Shown here: in pieces, positions 1 through 12,239 of the stretch
Numbering within the stretch: the stretch's first letter is position 1
How the letters are laid out: every line of letters begins with the position of its first letter
Assembly (NCBI GenBank): GCA_032622095.1
Contig: CP136068.1
Coordinates: 121,649,989 to 121,713,988 of the forward strand
Origin: Siphonodentalium dalli
Lineage: Eukaryota; Mollusca; Scaphopoda; Gadilida; Siphonodentaliidae
DNA: 64,000 bases
Direction: 5' to 3'
Made by a program: the position numbers and the translations under genes
Notes under the pieces: model-generated
The model's input: only the letters and a program-made list of their open reading frames with translations
What the model was told of the DNA's origin: nothing
The model's database searches: none

Positions 1-442
1 AGATTTCATTGCTCAGTGAAGCCATTTGGGAACTGAATTTGATGGGTCAAGTTAATGTTCACTCAAGCCAGCTGGGATTATGACCAGCAGGTGCTGTGAC
101 CCATGAGAATAAGAATATTATATCCTGATTGGGGTACCCTCAGATTGAGGATTACACAGTTCTTTTGTCAAGAGATTCACAACACACCACTGTCCACAGA
201 TATTAACACTTAACTGTCACTTCACAATAAGCGATGTCAGGCAAGTTACTCAAAAATTTGTAAACAATTGGTTCTTAGTAATTTTATCAAAGAATGCTTG
301 ATAAATATGAATATTATTTTATTGTTCATCATTCTTCACAGTGTTCAGTACACATTGCCATATTGTTTTCTTAGATATGGAGTTTGTGTTTGTTGAATTT
401 GGGTTCGAAAAAATAGATTTTAAAAACCTCTATAAATTTCAC
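1..442. other. Unassigned non-coding stretch
   Basis: I see no convincing exon or repeat structure here. It ends with ATTTCAC (436-442), which is the left copy of the target duplication of the next element. Confidence 0.5.
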
Positions 443-1642
443 CACAGTTACTGGACATAAAGTCCCAAAAATAAGGTTTTAATTGAGTTTATAAATCGGT
501 ATCCCTATATAGAGAGCACAAGTTGTGCATCTATTACCATGTGGCCGGACAAACATATCTCAAATAAAAGCCCCTAACACAAAATACCGGCCATATGTCG
601 CCTGTTTCCTATAAATAACATACTCTCCTACAACTCTGCAGCAATAAAAAGTCATTAGCTCCTGCGTCTGGTGAAATTCTGGCGCCACCCTGTAGGCCTA
701 TTATTAAAAACTACGTAGGTCTATAGGTCTATTTCGTCAACTCTCATTAGCTTGAATAAAAGTCTGCCCACTTTAATAATCTTCTATGTATTATGGCATA
801 TTCAGCAACTTTTATACTGTCTTTGGTTGCTATTGTTTTAAATGTTTGATATTGTATTTAGAGGTAATGAGCAAATTAATTACAAAAACTAAAATGGCTT
901 TGGTGAGATATCGGTAGGCCGTTATTGAGTGATATGTGATAGGTGGGGTATACTATATAGTAATGGTTACCTCTGTATGTCGGTTTACCTGCTATACCAA
1001 CAAACCAAGCAATCTAAGGAAAGACAAATAGGTCGACCACATAGCGTATAATATTAATAGGCCTAAAATGGGGATTTGTTGACGATGACCATGTATAATC
1101 TCATCTAATTCTATAGTCAACACCTATTACTGTACATAACTACAACTTTTGAATAATTCGCTGTTATAATTCACAAACTACTAGTGAGATAATCATGTTT
1201 TCGGCCTCCGATAAAGCCATATAGTAGATCCACTTTTCCTTCCGACGTCCAAAACGAAAAATTGCGATCTCCCAATTGTTCCGTTTTAGTGGGTTCGCAT
1301 TTTTCATTTGCCAGTTTTTTCGGCTTCCGATTACTTTCGATTGAGAATTCATGGATGGTGACGAGTCACTGGCCGATATTAATGGTGAAAAATGTTTTAA
1401 ACTCCGTTAATTTGGTGTCCGGAACGATTTTATTGCTGCAGAGTTGTAGGTGAGTATGTTATTTATAGGAAGCAGGCGACATATGGCCGCTATTTTGTGT
1501 TTAGTGCTTTATTTGAGATATGTTTGTCCGGCCACATGGTAATAGATGCACAACTTGTGCTCTCTATATAGGGATACCGATTTATAAACTCAATTAAAAC
1601 CTTATTTTTGGGACTTTAATGTCTTTATGTCCAGTAACTGTG
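443..1642. mobile_element. Non-autonomous DNA transposon with ~210-bp inverted arms
   Basis: Arms at about 443-650 and 1428-1642 are reverse complements with few differences; the right arm has about 9 extra bases near 1616-1624. The ends read CACAGTTACTGG and CCAGTAACTGTG. The exact 7-mer ATTTCAC flanks both sides (436-442 and 1643-1649) and looks like a target-site duplication. No transposase domain is visible in the short interior reading frames. The superfamily is not certain: a 7-bp duplication does not clearly fit one of the common animal superfamilies. The high arm similarity suggests a fairly recent insertion. Confidence 0.8.
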
Positions 1643-2190
1643 ATTTCACATTTAGTATACTATTTCTATCATATTCCACCATGAATTATACTCTTAAAAT
1701 ATTGCATTCATGGGTTTGGTTACTGTGATCGGAGGGAAGTCGGTAGCGAGGGAAGTCGGTAGCCAAGAGGAAGCGTATTGGTCTCTCGTGCTAGCGGACC
1801 GGGGATCGCAACCTGGTCAGGGTATTCTGACAAAAATCAGAACACGGTCAGATACCAAGTTTGTCAGGCTAAAAAGTCTCATTCGAGATCACTGAATAAA
1901 GATCCGAATGCAAAATGACGACTTCCCCCCCCCCCACATATCCAGGTATGTTGTCGTGGGTGCAGTACGATGTCCGATCGGGCGCGGACATTAATGGCTG
2001 ACCCGTGTACACGCCTCGGAGTCACCACAGGGTTATAAAGTTACTCGGCCGTGGTAGCACCTGGACCAGTGCGTCTACAACCAGAATTGGTTCCTGCACT
2101 GTAATATCTACAGATACAGATAATCACTACCTGGAATTTATTAAAAATAACGTACACGGAAACGGTACGGTGAGTACCCCTTTTAATTCA
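1643..2190. other. Unassigned stretch with C-run
   Basis: There is no recognisable gene. It contains a direct repeat of GGAAGTCGGTAGC (about 1735-1762) and an 11-base C run at 1925-1935. Confidence 0.4.
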
Positions 2191-3182
2191 ACAGGTCGGG
2201 CACACATCCAAAACGGTCTACGTGGCTCGTTTTGTCTACTGTAGCCCGATTGAGCCACGTATTTAATGTGATTTACACACCTCCATTGATTACCGCCATA
2301 CCACGAAAAAAGCGCATTTCGAATTTTCGTTCATTAGTTGTGTACTACTATCACGTCTACAAAGAAACAAAACGACTCACCACGGCTTTAATACCTTTTG
2401 AGCGATTCAAAATCAATTTGTTTTGGTTAATTCACCATTAAAAACGTTAAGAAATTATCATCAAAATCTGTTGATCGAAATGAAAATCTTCATCAAATCT
2501 GAGGAACTTCCGTTCGCAATTGTGTTCGCTAAACACCGTTTGTTGCTATAATCTGATTGGTTGCATTTTGCCGGGGATTAATGGTAGGTTCTTAATGGGA
2601 TTTCAGTGTAACATATATCTGTTGGAATGTACGGAACGACAAATGGACAATCATATTTGTATAACTGTAATGTTACGCGAGGTGCTTCCAAATTTCATAG
2701 TAGAGTTGTGAATCGTGTTTCCGTAGTTGTCTTCTCTGAATGGCGTTCGCCAAACATTAAACAAATAGTCGTCTCCGAGCGAAGCTGTTCGCTTTATCCA
2801 ATCTGGTAAGCCACATAAACTGGACGTTCTTGACCTTAAAAAATAAATATCCTGAAAAAACAAATGGATCTTTCCCTACTTTTTATGGCAAAATCTTATA
2901 TTTTCTGGAAAGTCACTACCAAAAGCTAACAGGTCTTAATTAAAACATTGTTAATTGCGCCTAAGTCGTGGTGAGTCATTGAGTTTTTTGTTTCTTTGTA
3001 GACGTGATAGTGCATTAGTAATTTAGTGGTACACAACTAATGAACGAAAATTCTAAATGAGGTTTTCTTGTGGTATGGCGGTAATCGATGGAGGTGTGTA
3101 AATCACATTAAAAACGTAGCTCAATCGGGCTACAGTAGACAAAACGAGCTACGTATACCGTTTTGGATGTGTGCCCGACCTG
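2191..3182. mobile_element. Non-autonomous DNA transposon with ~200-bp inverted arms
   Basis: The left arm from 2191 (ACAGGTCGGGCACACATCC) is matched by a right arm ending at 3182 (GTGTGCCCGACCTGT). Pairing continues inward through the CACGTCTACAAAGAAAC block (left arm to about 2385, right arm from about 2965). The interior of about 580 bp has only short frames with no recognisable domain. I could not identify a clean target duplication. It lies in the presumed first intron of the minus-strand exon at 3225-3342. Confidence 0.75.
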
Positions 3183-3224
3183 TTCTGTGTTCAATAAATT
3201 GAATAATTAAATTAAAATTATTAC

Positions 3225-3342
3225 CTAGATAAAGTGCATATTGGATGAAAGTTGGGGTTTCATTCTGGATAACGTTTGGGTGATGAATAGGATCCTCTTC
3301 AAAGATTTCTTCTGGTTGTTCCATGTTCCCTTCAGTGGCCAT
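3225..3342 (-). CDS. Candidate first coding exon of a small protein, MANBAL/UPF0239-like (tentative)
   Basis: Read on the minus strand, an ATG at 3342-3340 sits in a strong start context (AAAGATGGCC). It opens 39 codons rich in Glu, Pro and His, and ends ...NETPTFIQYALYL before a good donor (ATCTAG|GTAATAATT at 3225/3224). The intron phase is 1, and a Gly would complete the next codon. The ending PTF-(x)n-YxLYLG resembles the start of the membrane helix of the small MANBAL/UPF0239 proteins, which continue AIFQ in the family. That is recalled family knowledge and a weak match. The next exon is not visible in the window; two transposons (443-1642, 2191-3182) lie in the downstream direction. It could be a chance open frame. 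Confidence 0.35.
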
Positions 3343-5007
3343 CTTTAGATAGAATGATAGAATATATAATAATTGTTGTCCAATTTGCTTACGTATACGT
3401 ATCTTTCGTGTACATAACGGAACCGGAACATGTTAACATCGGTGACTGATTAATGCTTCTTGTCCAGGATGGGATGGGGATTTCGTACCCGTCGACGTAC
3501 CCACTGATATTGGGGTCTTTCTATCTTATTCGTGACCATTTCTATCTTATTCGTGACCAAAAGTAACAATAACGATACGAAGTTACTGAAAATATTCATA
3601 ATTGCGAAAGAAAGCACTCGTGGGATGTGATATGTCTAGGTGCAACATTTTGTGTGTGAATGGAAATGATTGTTTTTTCTTTATTATGGTAATGGGCATA
3701 ATGCGACATGCCGTCCGCGGTTGATTGATTGATTGATTTTTATTTTGATAATTTCAGCATTTTTACAATATATAATTACAGAATACAATCATTGATAAAA
3801 GTAATAAATAAAGTTGACAGCGCTGAAAATTTGAATGAGAAGGTATTTGTGTCAACTGGCTTATAAGAGGCTGTAGCCTAAATACATGTTATCGCTGCAG
3901 TGAATTGATCTGGATTTGGATCAATTCACTGCAGCGATAACAGGTTTATTATATGACATGCTTTTTTATTTAAAAAGCACAATTTCTCTCATTAATTATG
4001 AAATGAAACCAATTGCACACGCTCGCTAGTATCAAAAATAAAAAAGGACTGTCCTGCTTTTTCCGGTCATGCGCAGTATGCGAGATAGAGAAGGGTGGTA
4101 TGATATCGGATCAAACTGTAGCTGATCCGATGGTCGGGAAATGATCACATTACTATAGTGGTATTGGGGAATGAAAAACGATAGTCATATGTATAATACA
4201 GATAGTGATGTTAGAGAGGAGAGTAGGTGGGCAGACTAATCGAAAATAGGAAGATAAATGCTGAAGGCTATCAAGGATGACACAAGAGGGGACTTATTCC
4301 CATTCACTGTGGTCCTTAAACAGGAAGCTCCCAGCGATACGTAACGAGAGTGTTGAAATGATTCCACTGCTGCCACAATTGGTCAGTTGAGTTTTGTATT
4401 AATTAAACAAGTATGAGACTATACGTAATCTATGACAGGAATTGGGTTTTAAAATATTGGTATAAAATTACTTCATTAACACTTTCAGTTGATAATTGAA
4501 AGTAACTAAAAATTCTGGGGAGGATATACCCAGATGGTTATAACGGAGTAAGGGAAGGGGGGGGGGGGGTCATCGTTTGTTTAGTGCATAAAAGGGGTGA
4601 GTGAGGGGGAGGATAAAATGTGGAAAAGTTAAGATGTTAATTATAAAGACACTGATTGAAGTCTCTGGGTTCTGCGATGGGTTCAGCAGCCTATTGAGGG
4701 TGGTATGGCGGGCACCAACTTATGAACACTTATACTCCATTGCACAACACAGAGACCTCAGACATATATGCCTTTGTTGGTTTGTGAGGTAGGCCTATAT
4801 AAGAAATTTTCCTCAAATAGCTATCAAGTCTACAAGACGTCCAGATCTCCTATCAAATGTACTTAATTTTTGTACCAGACTCTTTGAGCAAAAAACGATA
4901 ATTCGGGTTTGTCCTTTTGATTGTTGCAATTAACCACACATGTATATGCTGAGACTAATTTCTATATTTGCCCCTGTTTGGGGCTATATAGGGGCGCTCC
5001 AAAATAA
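3343..5007. other. Unassigned stretch; possible upstream region of the minus-strand exon
   Basis: No exon is recognised. Contents are a (TTGA)n run near 3721, the hairpin at 3887-3942, and a 13-base G run at 4557-4569. The part directly next to 3343 would be the 5' leader or promoter of the candidate minus-strand gene, but I see no definite core promoter motif. Confidence 0.35.
3887..3942. repeat. Perfect 24-bp inverted repeat (hairpin)
   Basis: The arms 3887-3910 and 3919-3942 are exact reverse complements (TGTTATCGCTGCAGTG... / ...CACTGCAGCGATAACA) around an 8-nt loop. It is not part of any larger element that I can delimit. Confidence 0.9.
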
Positions 5008-8000
5008 CCCAAAATCACTTTTAATTACACTTTCACGTACATCCGTCATTTTTGGTTTTAATGTTAACTAACGTTCACTGATCATAGAAACATAACTTAA
5101 GAAACGATATTTCCTGGCGTTTACAGATAAGAAGGGGTATTGTGGGACCACCCCCTCAAACCTGATGTACAAATTATGTGTAGAATGATGTAACTTGAAA
5201 CGGTTCACTTTTGATTACACTTCCTTGTATATCTGTCATTTTTTGTGTAAATATCCACTAGTATTTACTGATCATAAAAACATAACTTAAGACCCGAATA
5301 TTTCCTGGCGTTTACAGATAAGAAGGGTTTTTGTTACTACCCCCCCCCCCCCCCCCATCCGATTTTATATCAGATTCGAAATTAATTGATTGCGCCCATC
5401 TTCCGACATAGAATAATCAAATTGTCATAGCGGGAGAAGAATTCTGCCAAACCTAATCCGTTAACTGAATTCTAGATTGATGAGAAGCTACTTGATTCCC
5501 ATTGATTCATTTGTAGGAATGTTTATAGCCACTATATGTTCATCAAACAGCCATATATATATATATAGTACAGGATACATTGGTCGACATATGCACACCA
5601 GGAACACAGGAGCTTTATTTGAAAGCTTGATAGTTTGGTGGTATGGTCGGCGTTTTTATCATCCTCGCTCAGGGTTATATACAGCCTCGACGGCAATGGC
5701 TGTGAACGTTGCGGAAATCATCCAAAGGTCTAAGTGACCTTTTATGATTATATAGCATATAATTAGACTATATATAGAGGTTATGTCTCATGCACATGAT
5801 ACGAATTGTGATGTTGCCAAGAAACCACTTGGTGTACCCATCGTGTGTTGAACTGCATGATTGCAATATCATCAACGCAAATTTTCTGTAGCTGTTCTTC
5901 GCACTGACCATGCATCCCTTGCGTTAATGGCATTAATGCATGTGTTCTTGAACCACACCGACCACCACCCAGCGCGAGTATGACATATCACCAACATTTC
6001 AAAGGCATCATCTTTAAGACTACACCCCAGACATGGGGAGGTTGGGTTTATATAGTAGTATCCAAAGGTACACGCCTGATCCAGTTGATTAAGAAAGGCT
6101 TCAAAACGGGTGGGTAAATACTATCTCTTAGAATACAAGGAAAGCAAAGCCACGCATGAGATCCTGTATGTATCTGAAACATGACAGATGAAGGGGCGGT
6201 GCAGTCATGTCCTATTTCATTTCCACTACCATGACACATGCCCACAAACTAGTACCATGTGTATTGTTATTATATGCTTGGAGCTGTTCGACGAAACGGC
6301 TGCTGGATGTTACCAAGATTGTTTAGGATCATGGGCCCGAAATGTGGATACATTGTACGCCCTTAGCGGATGGCATCCGTCGAAGATTAGGCTTTCAGTC
6401 TTCGAAGCCCTATACAGAAGTTGTCCATGTACGTCAATGCGTTCGAGTATTATGGGATTTGACGAACCATATATTGAGAAGCGGCTGGCTGGAATGATCA
6501 CTATGCTTGTGTAGATGTTGTTATCAGGTCACCAAAGCTGATAAATACGTAGATATAGAGTCCTTCTGAAAGCTATACTATATTCATCGACGGTTTACCT
6601 TTCTAGTTTATCTCACAAGAAGACGCTCAAATCCCATATGTAGCAGCTGAATTATATCATATTCTACATCGAATGAAGCTTAAGATAAGAATAAGATTAT
6701 GATAAGAATTCCCAGCTTTAAAACGTTTTCAATGGGGAACTATATGATTTATGCACCGTTTCGTCCATACATATCAATATTATGACAAAAAGATGAAAAT
6801 ATCATGTGAAAATATCGGCGACTTTTCAATTTGTCCATCAGTTTGGTCGCCATCTTGGCTGTGAGTATCAATTGCCCAAATTAAACGAATACTCCGTATC
6901 AATGTTCCCTATCGGCATGTAACTGTGGGCAGAATTCGCATAACAATAACGCCATTGAAAGAAAGTAAAGGAATGTAGGCGTGATTTCAAATTTCGGACG
7001 CCATACTGGGCGCCATCTTCGATTTCGAAAGGCATTTTTTTGCATGAGATGTAATTAAGGTAATTACGTCACCTCAGCATTCCCAACTCAAATGTAAGCA
7101 TGGTGGAGTTGTCGTGGCAATAACGCCCAATGGTGTGAATATGAGCCATTTTGGATTTGGGGAACTTTTTGTTGGATGTGACGTAAGGACAGTATTACGC
7201 CTCAGTGTTCCCAACTCACAATAGTTAGCATGTGTGGAGTTGTCATGACAATAACGCTCGCCGACGTGAAAATCTGCAGTTTTCGGCGATTTTTCCATTT
7301 CTGGTGGTCATTTTAGCCGCCGTCTTGAATTTGGGTGAACATTTCTCAACTCAGGTATAAGTGGAATCCTACCCGGCTATATCGTACACATATATATGCA
7401 TGGGAGGAGTTATAATAACAATAACAACCACTGATTCGAAACAGACATTGTGTTATTATAGCGTCGATTCGGCTTTGACCGGATTATACCGGCATTTGGC
7501 AAAACGTGATATCGGACAAAACTTGAGTGTCCGGTCATGAATGTATATTAAGGACTCATTGTATGCGTAAATGATTCTTTGACACGATAAATGTATAAAA
7601 GTACGCCAATATAACCATGTGTTCCACAGAGACAAACGACTGGTGGTGAAATATCAAAAAACTGCAATTTTTCACATTTCGGCCGCCATCTTGGCCGCCA
7701 TCTTGAATTTTGGTGTCGGATTTTTTGCTAATTTGTAAGGGTTGTATATTAGCATAACAAATCGAGCGGCAAAGACGACAGCGTGTGATACTATATTTAC
7801 TATAGTGGCGATCAAATTACCTGGTGCATATCAAGGAAAATGGCCGCCATAATGGATGCCATCTTGTCCGGAGTCTCTGCGGCCAGTTTTCTTCTGTTAA
7901 CATCCGAAAATAATTAGATGAGACATTAAGGAAGAAAATTAGTGGGGTTAAGTTGAGTCCTGGCGTGCATAGGTCGACCAATATCTCCTGGACGATATGG

Positions 8001-9121
8001 ATGTTTGTTGAACTTATATTAGCTCCTAACATTCCTACAAATGAATCATTGGGAATCATGTAACTACTCACCAAGCGAGAATTCAGTTAACGGATTAAGG
8101 TTTGGCAGAATTCCTCTCCCGCTATGATAATTTGATAAGTCTATATATCGGGAGATCGGGAAATGCATGGGCGGAATAAATTTATTTTGAATAGTGAGTT
8201 TATAAACATCGGATTGGGGCAGGGGGTGGACAAAATTTTTTTTTGGGCACGTATGCCTGGGTGGGTGGGTGGTCGATAGGACCAACAAACAATTTTTTCC
8301 GCAACTCAAAAATATTTTTCCTGCAAGTCTTTTTGACTGTTTTTGCAATGAGTTTGGCTTAAAACACATCTATATGTCAATATTAACATAAATGACAAAT
8401 TTCATGATGATCAGACAAACAGTATAGCCTGTAGCCCATGCTAATGGATTGAATTTTGAAATCCAAGATGGCTGCTGACAGCCATGTTTTTTTTCACCGA
8501 ATGACCCCAAAATGACTTTTTCCTATTTACATGTCAATGTTAACATCCATGACTATAATAGTATGCACATAAAGTCATATACAGCTGTTTACAGTGAATT
8601 TCCCCCGCAAATCTCTGTTTTAATGTTAAAAGGGGGTGGGTGTTCAAAAATGGTCGGAAAAAACTGCCGAAAACGGGAAAAAATTTGGACGCGGGGGTGG
8701 GTGGGTCCCAACAAGGGTCGAAAGTAAATAATCAGCATACGTGTCTGCAAATTTTTTCCGACTCCCCCTGATTGGGGCGGGTGTAGTCACAACAAGCCCT
8801 TCTTATCTGTAAACGGCAGGAAATAACGTTTCTTAAGTTATGTTTTTATGGTCAGGAAATAATAGTGAATATTTAGACAATAATTACAGATGTACACGAA
8901 AGTGTAATTAAAAGAGAACCGTCTCAAGTTTCATCGTTCTACACATAATTTGAATACCACGTTTGAAGGGGGTATTCCCAAAAGCGTCCTTCTTATCTGT
9001 AAATGCCAGGAAATATCGTTTCTTAAATTACGTTTTATGGTCAGTTAACATTTTGATATTTAAACCAAAAATGACGGATGTACGCGTAAGTGTAATTAAA
9101 AGTGATTTTGTGAGGTTTTGG
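5008..9121. mobile_element. Foldback-like element with long, internally repetitive inverted arms
   Basis: The left side has two tandem subrepeats (5008-5150, 5205-5340), each running from a TTTTAATTACACTT-like block to TTTACAGATAAGAAGG. A third block follows (about 5390-5600, GTTAACTGAATTC... GGTCGAC). The right side carries the same blocks inverted: about 7965-8150, 8790-8910 and 8985-9121. About 630 bp of extra sequence (8160-8785) lies between right-hand blocks. The interior (5740-7960) has no transposase. It holds degenerate CGCCATCTTGG motifs (6848, 7000, 7310, 7680-7700, 7840) and some weak frames. Tandem subrepeats within inverted ends are typical of Foldback/Galileo-type elements; the assignment is inference. 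Confidence 0.65.
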
Positions 9122-9492
9122 GTCTAAACGCCAGGATTGCGAAACTTATTAACTGGGTTTTCTGCGATGATTCAAGGGTGATATCAAATCTAGGGTATCA
9201 AACCTTTCGTACGTGATAGTGTAATTAAAACCCTCTGGGCTCCCTGTCTTGTACGAACTGGATGTATTGTGATGCATCGAGATCAGTTTGGACGATCAAA
9301 CGTTGTTTCTTTCCCAAAATTAAGTGAAATAATTAACCCATATACCGGTTATAACCCACGCAGTGTGCTTTAATATACCTTCGCGACGTGTGTACCCAAA
9401 ATACTTCTTTTGCAGGCTCTGCATGGAAAATTCAAGCTAAAATGGACCAGTAACGTGGGAACACATATCAGAAATCACGTCTTCGTCGTCTA
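9122..9492. other. Flank between the foldback element and the Helitron array
   Basis: There is no gene. The part around 9230-9400 resembles 24780-24900 (shared GATGAATCGAGATC-like and GTGCTTTA-CCTTCGCG words), so it looks like an old dispersed repeat. The last base before the array is A, as expected for Helitron insertion at A|T. Confidence 0.45.
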
Positions 9493-10054
9493 TCTCATAT
9501 ATATTTTGAAGACCTCTGTCTGTATGTATGTTTGTTTGTTTGTTTGTTTGTTTGTTTGTCTGTCTGTCTGTCATTTATACAAATCTACGATTCTCGACCG
9601 ATCGGGACGAAACTTGGTACGTGTGTGTAGTTTGACCAGGCGGTGAACGTTGTCGTATTGGCGAGCCCGTGCGGCGCCCGCTTCGCGCATGCGCAGACGA
9701 TATATCGGAAACGGGTGGAGCTATCGACTTGAAATTTGCTAAGTGAATGTATCTTGCCCCGGATACGAATTGTATCGGGTCGCCGAGCCCGTGCGACACC
9801 AGCTTCGCGCATGCGCAGACGAGATCTCGGAAACGGGTGGAGCTATCGACTTGAAATTTGCTATGTGAATGTATCTTGCCCCGGATACGAATTTTATCGG
9901 GTCGCCGAGCCCGTGCGACGCCAGCTTCGCGCATGCGCAGACCAGATCTCGGAAACGGGTAGAGCTATCGACTTGAAATCGTCGGGCTGGGTAGAGCTAT
10001 CGACTTGAAATTTGGTTTTTGAATAGCCCGGACAACGTCGGGCTCATCGGCTAG
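9493..10054 (+). mobile_element. Helitron unit A1
   Basis: The unit starts TCTCATATATATTTTG. A (TGTT)n(TGTC)n tract follows, then three 122-bp core repeats. The end is the hairpin GCCCGGACAACGTCGGGC, 7 bases and CTAG (10051-10054). It is nearly identical to unit A2. Confidence 0.85.
9662..10000 (+). repeat. 122-bp tandem core repeat of unit A1
   Basis: The word GCGCATGCGCAGAC/CC recurs at a 122-bp spacing (about 9688, 9810, 9932). It is flanked by GAGCCCGTGCG upstream and CGGAAACGGGTGGAGC downstream. The same core occurs in units A2, B, C and in the minus-strand Helitron. Because 122 is not a multiple of 3, the long open frames through it on both strands are not protein repeats. Confidence 0.85.
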
Positions 10055-10617
10055 TCTCATATATATTTTGAAGACCTCTGTCTGTATGTATGTTTGTTTG
10101 TTTGTTTTGTTTGTTTGTTTGTCTGTCTGTCTGTCATTTATACAAATCTACGATTCTCGACCGATCGGGACGAAACTTGGTACGTGTGTGTAGTTTGACC
10201 AGGCGGTGAACGTTGTCGTATTGGCGAGCCCGTGCGGCGCCCGCTTCGCGCATGCGCAGACGATATATCGGAAACGGGTGGAGCTATCGAATTGAAATTT
10301 GCTAAGTGAATGTATCTTGCCCCGGATACGAATTGTATCGGGTCGCCGAGCCCGTGCGACACCAGCTTCGCGCATGCGCAGACGAGATCTCGGAAACGGG
10401 TGGAGCTATCGACTTGAAATTTGCTATGTGAATGTATCTTGCCCCGGATACGAATTTTATCGGGTCGCCGAGCCCGTGCGACGCCAGCTTCGCGCATGCG
10501 CAGACCAGATATCGGAAACGGGTAGAGCTATCGACTTGAAATCGTCGGGCTGGGTAGAGCTATCGACTTGAAATTTGGTTTTTGAATAGCCCGGACAACG
10601 TCGGGCTCATCGGCTAG
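10055..10617 (+). mobile_element. Helitron unit A2
   Basis: It begins directly after the CTAG of A1 and ends in CTAG at 10614-10617. It differs from A1 by a handful of substitutions (for example near 10290 and 10511) and one extra T in the TGTT tract (563 against 562 bp). This points to a very recent shared origin. Confidence 0.85.
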
Positions 10618-11334
10618 TCTATTATATATTTTGGAAGATCTGTGTGTCTGTGTGTGTGTGTGTGTGTGATCGCGATGGACTCGATAACGGCCGACCCGAT
10701 TTCGATGAAACTTGGTATGTGGGGGTATTTTCTGTCGGGAAGTGGCATGGGCCTATTAATTTTCAGATCCGAGCTCAACTTTTCACGTGCCGAGGTCAAA
10801 TCTGTTTTTACGCCGTTTTGCGCTAATATATTTCAGTTCGGTGCTCACAAATCGATTCGATATAGCGCGAATAATAAATTGCCAGTCATATCATTTGCAC
10901 GGTTAGAATCTGTGGCGCTTCATCTTTCCAATGATGTATCACACGCCTGTGTACGTTTAAAGTTTCTACCTTAATTATCGGGAAGAACGCAGGACCATGC
11001 TTCGCTCATCGAAAAACATTGCGTAAATATATTACGCCATCAACAGATCGTGACGTGATCGCGTTAACTCTTAATCGGCCGATGTCGCGTTAACTCATCA
11101 CCGGTCGAGGTATCCGCAAATGACATTGGGCTATATATCTCGGAAACGGGTGGAGCTATCGACTTGAAATTTGGTATGTGAATGTATCTTGCCCCGGATA
11201 CGAATTTTATCGGGTCGCCGAGCCCGTGCGACACCAGCTTCGCGCATGCGCAGACCAGATCTCGAAAACGGGTGGCGCTATCGACGTGAAATTTAGTTTT
11301 TGAATAGCCCGGACGAAGTCGGGTCACCTTCTAT
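10618..11334 (+). mobile_element. Helitron unit B1
   Basis: It starts TCTATTATATATTTTGG with a (GT)n tract. It contains a distinct middle section (GATTTCGATGAAACTTGG ... TTACGCCATCAACAG) and one copy of the 122-bp core. It ends GCCCGGACGAAGTCGGGTC and CTAT, where CTAG is expected (11331-11334). Confidence 0.8.
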
Positions 11335-12054
11335 TCTATTATATATTTTTGGAAGATCTGTGTGTCTGTGTGTGTGTGTGTGTGTGTGATCGCGATGGAC
11401 TCGAAAACGACCGAGCCGATTTCGATGAAACTTGGTATGTGGGGGTATTTTCTGTCGGGAAGTGGCATAGGCCTATTAATTTGCAGATCCGAGCTCAACT
11501 TTTCACGTGCCGAGGTCAAATCTGTTTTTACGCCGTTTTGCGCTAATATATTTCAGTTCGGTGCTCACAAATCGATTCGATATAGCGCGAATAATAAATT
11601 GCCAGTCATATAATTTGCACGGTTAGAATATGTGGCGCTTCATCTTTCCAATGATGTATCACACGCCTGTGTACGTTTACAGTTTCTACCTTAATTATCG
11701 GGAAGAACGCAGGACCATGCTTCGCTCATCGAAAAACATTGCGTAAATATATTACGCCATCAACAGATCGTGACGTGTTCGCGTTAACTCTTAACCGGCC
11801 GATGTCGCGTTAACTCATCACCGGCCGAGGTATCCGCAAATGACATTGGGCTATATATCTCGGAAACGGGTGGAGCTATCGACTTGAAATTTGGTATGTG
11901 AATGTATCTTGCCCCGGATACGAATTTTATCGGGTCGCCGAGCCCGTGCGACGCCAGCTTCACGCATGCGCAGACCAGATCTCGAAAACGGGTGGCGCTA
12001 TCGACTTGAAATTTGGTTTTTGAATAGCCCGGACGAAGTCGGGTCACCTTCTAG
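11335..12054 (+). mobile_element. Helitron unit B2
   Basis: This is a close copy of B1 with the canonical CTAG end (12051-12054). The middle and core sections line up base by base with B1 apart from scattered substitutions. Confidence 0.85.
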
Positions 12055-12239
12055 TCTCTTCTATATATTTTGAGAACTCCTTGTATTCGAGAGATAGCCC
12101 ACACCCTCCGGACCTCAATGATATGATCGTGAATGAGTATTGATATACCCCACTAAACTTTGACAAACACCAGTAATGGTGTGTAGATCATTTACATATC
12201 TCTCCTATATATTTTGATACAATCTATCTAATTTACATA
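12055..12239 (+). mobile_element. Two 5'-only Helitron fragments
   Basis: Helitron-type 5' ends begin at 12055 (TCTCTTCTATATATTTTGAG) and 12199 (TCTCTCCTATATATTTTG), but no 3' hairpin or CTAG follows either. The word ATTTACATATCTCTC precedes both 12199 and 12240, giving a 41-bp direct repeat. Confidence 0.6.

Noticed and set aside
6188-6514. 108-codon plus-strand frame inside the foldback element
   Set aside because: It overlaps other frames on the opposite strand, has no recognisable motif, and lies in the interior of a repetitive element.
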